This document shows, piece by piece, positions 17,819-27,333 of a DNA stretch of 34,609 nucleotides. Both the position numbers and the translations under genes were made by a program. Within the stretch, counting starts at the first letter, position 1. Each line of letters begins with the position of its first letter. This DNA comes from Pseudomonadota bacterium (lineage in GTDB: Bacteria > Pseudomonadota > Gammaproteobacteria > Xanthomonadales > Ahniellaceae), in assembly GCA_022705045.1 (NCBI GenBank), contig JAKJFE010000019.1:1-34609 (forward strand), in the 5' to 3' direction. Below the pieces are notes generated by a model. That model saw only the letters and a list, made by a program, of their open reading frames with translations, did not search any database and was not told the DNA's origin.

Positions 17819-18110
17819 ACAACAGTTCCCGACTGCTCTCGACGGAACGACGGAAGTACGGATTTCGAATTGCGGAGCTCACGACCAGATCGACGGGCTT
17901 CCGAAACAGGTCCTGCAATGCTTCAAGCAGTCCGAAATAGGCATCGGCGTAACCCTCGGCCATGGGCTCGAACTCGACGAGGAAGTCGAGGTCACTGTCC
18001 GCCCCGGCCTTGCCGGTCGCAGCCGATCCAAACAGATCGAGGCGACGCACGTGGAAGCGGCGGCAGAGAGCGGCGATTTCGGGCTGTTGGCGAAGCGGAT
18101 CGATGCTCAT
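17808..18110 (-). CDS. mntA: MntA: minimal nucleotidyltransferase antitoxin
   Basis: 100-aa protein. The nucleotidyltransferase motif G-S-x10-D-x-D is complete: Gly28-Ser29 (LFGSA) and Asp40/Asp42 (SDLDFLVEF). MntA proteins add AMP to the tyrosine of HepT and so disarm it. The start at the ATG at 18110 (MSIDPLRQQP) suits the family; ATGs at 18131 and further upstream are possible. The region just upstream (18160-18225) is a remnant of a prpF gene rather than an old promoter, so the module's promoter must lie within or beyond it. Confidence 0.87.
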   Translation of the reverse strand: MSIDPLRQQPEIAALCRRFHVRRLDLFGSAATGKAGADSDLDFLVEFEPMAEGYADAYFGLLEALQDLFRKPVDLVVSSAIRNPYFRRSVESSRELLYAA

Positions 18111-18159
18111 GAAGTACGGCCTCGCGTCCATTCTGCTCGATTCCAGGCCGAGGCGCACC

Positions 18160-18225
18160 TCAACCTTCGTCGGTGCCGCCGCGCAGGTAGGTGGCGGGGA
18201 TACGGAGTTGAGCTTCGAAGGTCAT
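18160..18225 (-). pseudogene. Remnant of a second prpF 5' end (21 codons)
   Basis: Reading the minus strand from the ATG at 18225, 21 codons match the start of PrpF and then stop at TGA (18162-18160). QLRIPATYLRGGT here aligns with QLKVPATYMRGGT at residues 5-17 of the intact gene at 16289-17473: 10 of 13 identical, the rest mostly conservative. The copies differ at the DNA level, so this is not a very recent duplication. It sits where prpF should follow acnD, between the ParDE and MntA/HepT modules, and marks an insertion or rearrangement at the prpF start. It is too short to code for anything useful. Confidence 0.8.
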
Positions 18226-18281
18226 GGCACGGATCTCGACATGAAGAGTTGTGGCGATGCGCGGCAACTAGCCGACGCAGT

Positions 18282-18599
18282 TCATTCAGAGGGCCCCATC
18301 CATGCCGGAACATCGCGCTGCGCGTGTAGAACACGCCAGATATCGACCTGATGTTCGCGCTCGACGTAGAAGATCAGATAGGGGAATTTGCCCAGCGGCC
18401 AGAAGCGCAATGCCGGGATCTTGAGAAGTTCGGCGTAACGGACGGAACCCGTGCCGGAATGTCGCGCCAGATGCGCGATCGCGGACTCCAGCGCGTCGAC
18501 GAAAGCGAGTTCGACAGCCACGCCACCCTGACCTGCGTACCACGCAGCCGCCGCGTCGACATCGTGTCGTGCAAGCGGGTGCCAGTGCACAGACTTCAT
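18282..18599 (-). CDS. parE: ParE/RelE-superfamily toxin
   Basis: 105-aa protein with the ParE pattern: N-terminal HPLARHDVDAAAAWYAGQGG (helical hairpin), a middle helix FVDALESAIAHLARHSGTG, and C-terminal strands RFWPLGKFPYLIFYVEREHQVDIWRVLHAQRD. ParE toxins act on DNA gyrase, while RelE relatives cut mRNA; the sequence fits ParE better because of the ParD partner. It overlaps parD by 4 bp (ATGA), so the two are translationally coupled. Part of the group of toxin-antitoxin genes between acnD and prpF. Confidence 0.9.
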   Translation of the reverse strand: MKSVHWHPLARHDVDAAAAWYAGQGGVAVELAFVDALESAIAHLARHSGTGSVRYAELLKIPALRFWPLGKFPYLIFYVEREHQVDIWRVLHAQRDVPAWMGPSE

Positions 18600-18838
18600 G
18601 TCGTGGCGGGGCGAGCATGTGCCCTTGCGCGCATCTGCGCGAAGAAGTCCGATGCCATCGGTGCGGCAGGGCCTGATCGGACACCGTCGAGCAGCAGGCC
18701 GCGCAACATTTCGACATCGCGCTGCTTGCGAATCAACTCGCGCAGATACTCGCTGCTCGAGGTGTAACCCTGCTCGGCGACCTGTGCGTCGACGAACTCC
18801 TTGAGCTCATCGGGCAGGGAAATGTTCATCGTGGCCAT
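18596..18838 (-). CDS. parD: ParD-family antitoxin
   Basis: 80-aa protein starting at the ATG at 18838. The N-terminal ribbon-helix-helix is typical: MNISLPDELKEFVDAQV, then YTSSSEYLRELIRKQ. The C-terminal part (RGLLLDGVRSGP and the following helix) binds and neutralises the ParE toxin. It represses its own promoter in known systems, and a 15-bp palindrome 13 bp upstream of the start is the likely operator. Confidence 0.9.
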   Translation of the reverse strand: MATMNISLPDELKEFVDAQVAEQGYTSSSEYLRELIRKQRDVEMLRGLLLDGVRSGPAAPMASDFFAQMRARAHARPATT

Positions 18839-18850
18839 GGCCAACCCCTA

Positions 18851-18865
18851 TGGCAAAGATTGCCA
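18851..18865. promoter_or_regulatory. Candidate ParD operator palindrome
   Basis: Perfect inverted repeat TGGCAA-AGA-TTGCCA between the parD start and the acnD stop. Its position just before the antitoxin gene fits ribbon-helix-helix autoregulation. Inferred from pattern and position. Confidence 0.5.
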
Positions 18866-18895
18866 ATTCATTCTAGTGACCTCGACGGGGTCGGT

Positions 18896-21493
18896 CTACG
18901 CCGCCCCCGCCAGAAAATCCTGCGCGAAGCGCTGCAGTACGCCACCCGCTTCGTAGATCGAGACTTCCTCGTCGGAGTCGAGGCGGCAGGTGACCGGCAC
19001 TTCAACGCGTTCGCCGTTTTTACGGTGGATGACGAGGGTCAGCGTCGCGCGCGGCTGGCGGGCGTCGACCACATCGAAGGTCTCGGTGCCGTCGATGCCG
19101 AGCGTGAGGCGCGTCGTGCCGGGTTTGAATTCGAGCGGCAATACACCCATGCCGATCAGGTTCGTGCGATGGATGCGTTCGAAGCCTTCGGCGACGATGG
19201 CTTCGACACCGGCGAGGCGCACGCCCTTGGCAGCCCAGTCGCGCGAACTGCCCTGGCCGTAGTCGGCGCCGGCAATGATGATCAGCGGCTGCTTGCGCGC
19301 CATGTAGGTCTCGATCGCTTCCCACATTCGCGTGACCTGGCCTTCGGGTTCGATGCGCGCCAGCGAGCCCTTTTTCACCGAACCATCGGCGTTGCGCACC
19401 ATCTCGTTCAGCAGGGTCGGATTCGCGAACGTCGCGCGCTGCGCGGTCAGATGATCGCCGCGATGCGTCGCGTAGGAATTGAAGTCCTCTTCCGGCAGGC
19501 CCATCTTGGCGAGGTATTCGCCGGCGGCACTGTCGAGCAGGATGGCATTCGACGGCGACAGGTGGTCGGTTGTGATGTTGTCGCCGAGTACCGCGAGCGG
19601 GCGCAATGCTTTCAGCGTGCGTTCGCCGGCCAAAGCACCTTCCCAATACGGCGGGCGACGGATGTAGGTGCTCTGCGCGCGCCAGTCGTACAGCGGCTTG
19701 ATCTGTCCGCCTGCGCCTGCACGCGGCGCGAACATCGGGTCGTAGACCTTGCGGAAATGCTCGGGCTTCACGCTGCTCGCGACGATGGCGTCGATCTCGG
19801 CGTCACTCGGCCACAGATCCTTGAGTCGCACTTCAACGCCGTTCGCATCGACGCCAAGCACGTCCTTCTCGATATCGAAGCGGATGGTGCCGGCGATGGC
19901 ATAGGCGACGACCAGCGGCGGCGAGGCCAGGAAGGCCTGCTTCGCATACGGATGGATGCGGCCGTCGAAGTTGCGATTGCCGGACAACACCGCGGTCGCG
20001 TACAGGTCGCGGTCGATGATCTCCTGCTGGATCTTCGGATCCAGCGCACCGCTCATGCCGTTGCAGGTGGTGCAGGCAAAGGCGACGATGCCGAAGCCGA
20101 GCTGTTCCAGTTCCGGCAGCAGCTTGGCTTCTTCCAGATACAGCTGCACCGCCTTCGAACCGGGCGCGAGCGAAGACTTGACCCAAGGCTTGCGCGTGAG
20201 GCCGCGTGCGTTCGCATTGCGCGCGAGCAGGCCGGCGGCAATGACGTTGCGCGGGTTCGAGGTGTTCGTGCACGAGGTGATCGCGGCGATGATGACGGCG
20301 CCGTCCGGCATCGTGCCTGCGCTCGGCATCGCCCACGGTTTCGCGATCTCGCGTTCGGCCAGCGCCGAGGTCGGCAGGCGCTTGTGCGGGTTCGATGGGC
20401 CGGCCATGTTGCGCACGACGGTGCCCAGATCGAAATGCAAGGTGCGTTCGTATTCCGCGCTGGCGAGCGAATCGGCCCACAGGCCGGCCTGCTTCGCATA
20501 GGTCTCGACGAGTTTCACCTGTTCGTCGCTGCGGCCGGTCAGGCGCAGGTAGTCGATGGTGTTCTGGTCGATGAAGAACATCGCCGCGGTCGCGCCGTAT
20601 TCGGGCGCCATGTTCGAGATCGTCGCGCGGTCGCCGAGCGTCAGCGCCGCCGCGCCTTCACCGCGGAATTCCAGGTAGGCGCCAACGACTTTTTCCTTGC
20701 GCAGGAATTCGGTCAGCGCCAGCACCACGTCGGTGGCGGTGATGCCCGGCGCGGGCTTTCCGCGCAGTTCGACGCCGACGATGTCCGGCGTGCGCATCCA
20801 CGAGGCACGACCGAGCATCACGTTCTCGGCTTCAAGGCCACCGACGCCGACGGCGATGACACCGAGCGCATCGACATGCGGCGTATGGCTGTCGGTGCCG
20901 ACGCAGGTATCGGGATAGGCGAGGCCGTCCTGCGCGTGGATGACCGGCGACATCCGCTCCAGGTTGATCTGGTGCATGATGCCGTTGCCGGGCGGAATGA
21001 CGTCGACGTTCTTGAATGCGAAGCGCGTCCAGTCGATGAAGTGGAAGCGATCGTCGTTGCGGCGATCCTCGATGGCGCGGTTCTTCGCGAACGCGTCCTT
21101 TTCGAAGCCGCCGTGTTCGACCGCGAGCGAGTGGTCGACGATTAGCTGCACCGGCACCACCGGATTCACCTTGGCCGGATCGCCGCCCATGTCGGCGATG
21201 GCGTCGCGCAGACCGGCGAGGTCGACGAGTGCGGTCTGGCCGAGGATGTCGTGGCAGACCACGCGCGCCGGGAACCACGGGAAGTCGAGGTCGCGGCGGC
21301 GTTCGATCAGCTGCGCGAGATAGGCATCGACCTTGTCCGGATCGGCCTTGCGCACGATGTTCTCGGCGTGCACGCGGGCGGTGTAGGACAGCTTGTCGTA
21401 ACTGCCCGGCGCGATGGCGTCGACGGCGGCGCGCGTGTCGATGTAGTCGAGCGACGTGCCCGGCAGCGGCTTGCGGAAACGGTTGGCGTTCAT
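18896..21493 (-). CDS. acnD: AcnD: Fe/S-dependent 2-methylcitrate dehydratase
   Basis: 865-aa aconitase-superfamily enzyme. The [4Fe-4S] ligands are Cys408 (SCTNTSNP) and Cys474/Cys477 (CTTCNG), with the same 66-residue spacing as in aconitase A. The substrate motifs VGTDSHTPHVDALG and the swivel-domain GADYGQGSSRDWAAKG are intact. Length and the start MNANRFRKPLPGTSLDYIDTR fit AcnD rather than AcnA (about 890 aa). With PrpF it replaces PrpD in propionate degradation. The prpB, prpC and prpR genes that often accompany it are not in the window, and the upstream neighbour is a divergent unrelated gene. The downstream parD gene begins 57 bp after its stop. Confidence 0.94.
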   Translation of the reverse strand: MNANRFRKPLPGTSLDYIDTRAAVDAIAPGSYDKLSYTARVHAENIVRKADPDKVDAYLAQLIERRRDLDFPWFPARVVCHDILGQTALVDLAGLRDAIADMGGDPAKVNPVVPVQLIVDHSLAVEHGGFEKDAFAKNRAIEDRRNDDRFHFIDWTRFAFKNVDVIPPGNGIMHQINLERMSPVIHAQDGLAYPDTCVGTDSHTPHVDALGVIAVGVGGLEAENVMLGRASWMRTPDIVGVELRGKPAPGITATDVVLALTEFLRKEKVVGAYLEFRGEGAAALTLGDRATISNMAPEYGATAAMFFIDQNTIDYLRLTGRSDEQVKLVETYAKQAGLWADSLASAEYERTLHFDLGTVVRNMAGPSNPHKRLPTSALAEREIAKPWAMPSAGTMPDGAVIIAAITSCTNTSNPRNVIAAGLLARNANARGLTRKPWVKSSLAPGSKAVQLYLEEAKLLPELEQLGFGIVAFACTTCNGMSGALDPKIQQEIIDRDLYATAVLSGNRNFDGRIHPYAKQAFLASPPLVVAYAIAGTIRFDIEKDVLGVDANGVEVRLKDLWPSDAEIDAIVASSVKPEHFRKVYDPMFAPRAGAGGQIKPLYDWRAQSTYIRRPPYWEGALAGERTLKALRPLAVLGDNITTDHLSPSNAILLDSAAGEYLAKMGLPEEDFNSYATHRGDHLTAQRATFANPTLLNEMVRNADGSVKKGSLARIEPEGQVTRMWEAIETYMARKQPLIIIAGADYGQGSSRDWAAKGVRLAGVEAIVAEGFERIHRTNLIGMGVLPLEFKPGTTRLTLGIDGTETFDVVDARQPRATLTLVIHRKNGERVEVPVTCRLDSDEEVSIYEAGGVLQRFAQDFLAGAA

Positions 21494-21575
21494 CGGCGTT
21501 CTCGGCGATCCGGAAAGACGCCCATGATATCGCCCACGTCTGCCGGACGTTGTGGCGGTTCGCTATCCTGCGCGC

Positions 21576-22577
21576 ATGGATCGACGTGGATGGACCCTGA
21601 CCCTGTGTGCGCTCGCCGTCGCTGCGGCGCTGTTCTGGCGCGGTCTCGCGGACGATGGCGGCGCGCAAGACGAAAGCCCGGTCGCGGTACCTGCGACGAA
21701 AGTCGAAGCAGCCGAAACTGTAGCGTCGGTACCCGATGGCAATGCCCACGGCACGTCCGCCAAACCAGACCTGCTGGCCGTCCTCGCCGATACCACGCAG
21801 GCACCGCCGCCGCTGCCACCACCGACCTTCACCGAACCGCTACCGCCCTGGGACGCGAAACTCGTCGATGTGCTGCCCGCCCTCAAGGCCCGCGCTGATG
21901 CCGGCGATCATGTGGCCGCGTGTCATATCGGGTTGGCGTTGAGTGCGTGTGCGCTGCATCTGTCGATGCGTCCATCGAAGGCGCAAATTCGCAACACGCC
22001 TCCGGATGACAAGGATGCCTTCAATTTTCTCGCGATGCGCTCCACCGACTTTTCACGCCCCGGAAGAGAGGCCACGTGCGAGGGCCTTTCCACAAGCGAT
22101 CTTGATCTTCGCGTCGCATATCTTCAGAACGCTGCGGATGCGGGCAATGTCGCCGCGCTTCGGCTCTATTTCTCCGGCGACATGTTCGCGACAATGGATC
22201 ACCTGATCCGACATCCCGATTCGTTGGACGCTTATCGATCTCGGGCGCCGCGGTACTTGGCCGAATTGATCAGGCGCGGCGACGCACAAACAGCCGTTAC
22301 GATGTCGCTGGCCAGTGACGGCATTCGATTTTCATTGCTGACACAAGCGCTCGATATGGACGAAGTGACCGCCACAACGTTCTGGCATCTTGGTCGGCTG
22401 GTTCGTGGCCAATCGGAGTTGGAGCACCCCTTCGTGTCTCCCGACATCCAGCGTATTGCCCGGGCGCGTGCACATTCGATTCACGTGCGGTACTTCGATC
22501 CTACGCCCTACAACGGGGAGAGGTTGCGACATGACTTCGATCTGACTCGCGTCGAGAACTGCGCGGTGATGCCGTGA
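21576..22577 (+). CDS. Membrane-anchored Sel1-like repeat protein (first paralogue)
   Basis: 333-aa protein starting at the ATG at 21576. A single N-terminal membrane helix (LTLCALAVAAALFWRG) is followed by a low-complexity Pro/Ala linker and a helical domain, probably periplasmic. Stretches such as RADAGDHVAACHIGLALSAC and YLQNAADAGNVAALRLYFSG have the A-x-x-G-x-x-x-A spacing of Sel1/TPR-like repeats. It is paralogous to the next gene, with the two cysteine segments, the RAP(R/D) segment and the RGD/HGD segment in the same order. Its stop overlaps the next start (GTGA). Such proteins usually bind other proteins; the partner is unknown. Divergent from acnD over 82 bp. Confidence 0.72.
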   Translation: MDRRGWTLTLCALAVAAALFWRGLADDGGAQDESPVAVPATKVEAAETVASVPDGNAHGTSAKPDLLAVLADTTQAPPPLPPPTFTEPLPPWDAKLVDVLPALKARADAGDHVAACHIGLALSACALHLSMRPSKAQIRNTPPDDKDAFNFLAMRSTDFSRPGREATCEGLSTSDLDLRVAYLQNAADAGNVAALRLYFSGDMFATMDHLIRHPDSLDAYRSRAPRYLAELIRRGDAQTAVTMSLASDGIRFSLLTQALDMDEVTATTFWHLGRLVRGQSELEHPFVSPDIQRIARARAHSIHVRYFDPTPYNGERLRHDFDLTRVENCAVMP

Positions 22578-23539
22578 TCCGACCGCGGTATCGATGGGCG
22601 CTGCTCGTTTCGACGGCATTGACGACGCTCTGGCTTTGGCATGAGGTGTCGGAGATCAGGCCGATCGGAGATCCACGGACACAAGTGGAAGTCCCGGCGG
22701 GCGTTAAAGAACGCGCCGACGCAGTTGCAGACCTCGTCGGGCCGAACCCACCGACGATGCATCATGTGAAGCCAGGCGACCCGATGAGCTCGGGACACCC
22801 GCGCCCCGCCGAACCTCCAGCGACCGCAAAGCCCATCGAGCACATTCGCTACTGGCGGATCGCGGCTTCATCCGGCGAGGTGTACGCGCAATGTCGTTTT
22901 GCATTGGCCGCGCAGAACTGTGCAGGCGTAATCCAGAACTATTCGCCTTGGGCGCGACATCGAATGGAGACGCAATGGCGGGCACAGGACCCCGAGAATC
23001 GGCTGACAGACTGCTCCGGCGTCACCGATTCCGATGTTCGTGGTCTCGCTGATGCCCTCCAGCAGTCGGCCGAGCGCGGCTTCACGCCGTCTCAGGTGTT
23101 GTATGCGACAGGCATCGGATTGGGCGGAGTCCCAGACATCAAGAACACCGACGCGATTCGGCGATTTCGACAGCGTGCACCCGATCTCGCGTGGAAAGCG
23201 TTTTCTCACGGTGACCCGGATGCAGCCGCACTGCTTTGGCGCGTGCACAACGAGGTTGACGTCGGTTATGTCGCTTTGGCCGGCGCCATCGACCCCGACC
23301 CCGTCAAAGCGCACGCCCTCGACCTGCTGATGGACGACCTGGTCCCGGACTTCATCGTCGGGACCGCGGCCGAGGCCGGATTGAGCAAGGAACAGGCTGC
23401 GCAGGCCGAGGCGCTGCATGCAGAATGGCGGGCGACGTCATTCGCGCATGCCAGACCACCGCGCTTCGGCATGGAGATCGAGCGCATGTTCGACCCCGAG
23501 AAACGCGCCGTCGACCTTTGCGCGCCCGATCCACGCTGA
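22574..23539 (+). CDS. Membrane-anchored Sel1-like repeat protein (second paralogue)
   Basis: 321-aa protein with a GTG start at 22574 that overlaps the previous TGA by 4 bp. N-terminal anchor ALLVSTALTTLWLWHEV, linker of about 60 residues, then a helical domain resembling that of the first gene: IAASSGEVYAQCRFALAAQNC, CSGVTDSDVRGLADALQQSA and FRQRAPDLAWKAFSHGDPDA align with the corresponding parts. The four-cysteine pattern (two in each half) is kept, suggesting disulfides in the periplasm. Tandem duplication followed by strong divergence. Function unknown. Confidence 0.7.
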   Translation: MIRPRYRWALLVSTALTTLWLWHEVSEIRPIGDPRTQVEVPAGVKERADAVADLVGPNPPTMHHVKPGDPMSSGHPRPAEPPATAKPIEHIRYWRIAASSGEVYAQCRFALAAQNCAGVIQNYSPWARHRMETQWRAQDPENRLTDCSGVTDSDVRGLADALQQSAERGFTPSQVLYATGIGLGGVPDIKNTDAIRRFRQRAPDLAWKAFSHGDPDAAALLWRVHNEVDVGYVALAGAIDPDPVKAHALDLLMDDLVPDFIVGTAAEAGLSKEQAAQAEALHAEWRATSFAHARPPRFGMEIERMFDPEKRAVDLCAPDPR

Positions 23540-23553
23540 CCGAGGAGACGAGA

Positions 23554-24012
23554 ATGAACCTGCATTCGATGACGATGGTGTTGGCACTGCTTGCAACCAG
23601 CAGCGCGCAAGCGGGCGCCGACTTGTCTTGGCTCGGCGGCGACTGGTGCGGCGAGCGCGAGGGTGTGCAGAACGAGGAGCACTGGAGCAGCGCCAGGGCC
23701 GGGCTGATGCTTGGCTGGCATCGCGACACTCGCGACGGCAAGCTGGCCGGTTTCGAGTTCATGCGCATCAGCGACGACAGCGATGGCGTCCGCTTCCATG
23801 CCCAACCGGGCGGCGCTCCGGAAACGATTTTTCCGGCCACGAAACAGGCGCCCGGACTGATCGTGTTCGAACAACCTGGCCACGACTTCCCGAAACGCGT
23901 CACCTATCGTCGCGAAGAAGACGGCCGCCTGTTCGCGCGCATCGACGACGGCACCGATACCGGGCCATCGATGGAATGGACCTGGTCGCGCTGCCCAAGC
24001 GCGACGAAGTAG
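23554..24012 (+). CDS. Secreted DUF6265-like protein
   Basis: 152-aa protein starting at the ATG at 23554 behind a GAGGAG ribosome site (about 23542-23547). Signal peptide MNLHSMTMVLALLATSSAQA. The mature part has the pattern I associate with DUF6265: LSWLGGDWCGE, EEHWSSARAGLMLGWHRD, FEFMRI, VFEQPGHDFPKRVTYRR and a C-terminal EWTWSRC. These look like lipocalin-type beta-barrel proteins of unknown function. Two cysteines (in DWCGE and SRC) could form a disulfide joining the ends. It follows the Sel1-like pair by 14 bp, so it is likely in the same operon. Its stop abuts the stop of the convergent GYF gene with no gap. Confidence 0.78.
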   Translation: MNLHSMTMVLALLATSSAQAGADLSWLGGDWCGEREGVQNEEHWSSARAGLMLGWHRDTRDGKLAGFEFMRISDDSDGVRFHAQPGGAPETIFPATKQAPGLIVFEQPGHDFPKRVTYRREEDGRLFARIDDGTDTGPSMEWTWSRCPSATK

Positions 24013-24752
24013 TCAGCGGCAACCGTCCGGCAGGTCGCCCTCGGGTACCGTCGTGGCCGAGGCGGCATCGATCAGTCCCAGCGCTTCCATGCCTGCGGGC
24101 GGCACGGCGCGACCGCAGCGGAACCAGATCTGGTAGTTCTCGTTGCGATACGGCTGCAGCGCCAGTACGCCGCGCGCGGTATCGAGCAACAAGGTGCCGG
24201 CTTCAAGGCGTACGCCCCGCATCGTGCCGTAGGGCGCACTGCTCAGGCCGAGATCGGCCAGCGACTGCGGCGTCTGGTCCGTGCTCATCACGTATTCGGC
24301 GTAGGCGGTCTTGTACGTACCTGCTGCGCTGAGCGCGTCGACCATCTCCTTGCGCCCGCCGAAGGACGGCAGCGACAGGTTCGGCGCACGCAGGAAGGTG
24401 AAGGCCGCCGCAGCCAAGGCCGCAAAGGTGAGCAAGCCCAGCGCCATGAAGACCAGGGCGTTGCTGCGTTCAGGAGAGCGCGCAGGCGCCTTCGGTAGCG
24501 GCGCGGTACGCGGCAGGTCGGGCACGACCGGGCGCGTGGGCATCGGCGGCGGTGCGGGTCGTGCCTGAACGGTGCCGATGCCGAGCTGCGCCAGCGCCGC
24601 ATCACGCGCGATCCATTCGTTCAACCCGTCCCACCACAGCAGGTCGTCGGCACGCAATGCGCCGTCGGCACGCAACTGGCGGATCTTGTCGAGCGCATGC
24701 GGCCCGAGTGCCGCGTCGTTGCGGCCGATCCAGATCTCGTTCGGTGTGCTGC

Positions 24753-24756
<4 letters not shown>
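24013..24756 (-). CDS. GYF-domain membrane protein with pilin-like C-terminus
   Basis: 247-aa protein. The N-terminal 55 residues form a GYF_2-type domain ([22 protein letters not shown], then [13 protein letters not shown]), a fold that binds proline-rich peptides. A proline-rich linker (about 65-95), a membrane helix ([23 protein letters not shown]) and a C-terminal domain follow. The region after the helix ([28 protein letters not shown]) resembles the helix-plus-loop of type IV pilin-like proteins. So the cytoplasmic domain may bind a partner while the C-terminus lies in the periplasm. It starts inside the end of mnmG (4-bp ATGA overlap) and is therefore co-translated with it. Confidence 0.72.
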
Positions 24757-26645
<1,889 letters not shown>

Positions 26646-26945
26646 GGTTCCAGACTGTGTCGCGGCGCGCCGCAGGGCGCGATTTTGTCAGTTTTCCGTC
26701 GCAGAGTGCCGTTCCGGGGCGCGAATTTGCGGCGTCACCGAGCGACACATCCCGACCCGTTCCAAGCCTCCCGAAAAGCGTGCGCCAGTTCTCATTTTCT
26801 GCCGTGAGCAATTGTGAAACGGCGCACATTTCGGGACCCGCTGGCGCGACTCCTGCACGGCAATGAACGCACCGGGTCGGGCAAGCGCACAAAGCGCCGG
26901 GCTGGCTGACAGGGGACAGTCCATGTGCCGACTCGGGAAGCTGCC
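26646..26945. other. Intergenic region upstream of mnmG
   Basis: About 300 bp before mnmG with no convincing gene. It should contain the mnmG promoter. A minus-strand frame (26792-27178) is open across part of it, but its predicted product is arginine-rich low-complexity sequence unlike a real protein. No tRNA or IS feature seen. Confidence 0.45.
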
Positions 26946-27180
26946 GAAGTCCGCGGACGCGCGGACTTCACCCGAACCAGGCCTCGCGGTCTGGTTCGTT
27001 CTTTTGGGCGTCCGCTGACGAAGAAGGCTGGCGCCCGGCGGTCGTCGAGGAACAGGGGGTATCCTTTGTGACCGTTTAGTCCGGGCGCCAGTGACACGGC
27101 GACGTCGCTGTGGAGCGCCATCGCGATATACGTCGGGTTCGAAACCCCTGGGCCGCCCCCGCGGCCAATCCCTGACATGC
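26946..27180. repeat. Hairpin-rich non-coding element (possible dispersed repeat)
   Basis: Three inverted repeats lie in a row: GAAGTCCGCG/CGCGGACTTC (26946-26955 and 26960-26969, 4-nt loop), GAACCAG/CTGGTTC (26974-26980 and 26991-26997, followed by TTCTTTT) and CTGGCGCCCGG/CCGGGCGCCAG (27028-27038 and 27081-27091). A GGGTTCGAAACCC palindrome follows at about 27134-27146. The minus-strand translation (GVSNPTYIAMALHSDVAV, KGYPLFLDDRRAPAFFVSGR) resembles reading frames I remember recurring between genes in Lysobacterales, so this is probably a dispersed repeat rather than a gene. The second hairpin could also act as a plus-strand terminator. Confidence 0.5.
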
Positions 27181-27282
27181 AGTACGCAACATCGGGGTCG
27201 TTTGGATCATGCGCTCGTTTGCTTTTCGCGACAACCTGCGCAAAGTCACGGTCGAACCGCTCACACCGTCAATGTGACCGCT

Positions 27283-27296
27283 GGCACGTTTTCTGC
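27283..27296 (+). promoter_or_regulatory. Sigma-54 (-24/-12) promoter
   Basis: TGGCACGTTTTCTGCA (27282-27297) matches the RpoN consensus TGGCACG-N4-TTGCA at all but one base, with the invariant GG (27283-27284) and GC (27295-27296) exactly 10 bp apart. Transcription should start near 27308, giving a leader of about 25 nt before the ATG at 27334. Activation would need an enhancer-binding protein. CGGT/ACCG arms about 30 bp upstream are possible contacts but weak. Confidence 0.72.
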
Positions 27297-27333
27297 ATGA
27301 TCTCCATCGCAATCGAAGCAGGAGGTCAGTCCC

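Noticed and set aside
18860..21145. 761-codon plus-strand frame opposite acnD
   Set aside because: Mirror frame of a clear acnD gene; no domain or ribosome site.
27128..27165. tRNA-like T-loop (GGGTTCGAAACCC) followed by GGCCA
   Set aside because: No matching acceptor stem, D-arm or anticodon arm can be drawn upstream; the stem pairs for only three or four bases in tRNA register.
26792..27178. 128-codon minus-strand frame in the mnmG - small protein gap
   Set aside because: Crosses strong hairpins, Arg/Pro/Ser-rich tail, no ribosome site; better explained as a non-coding repeat.
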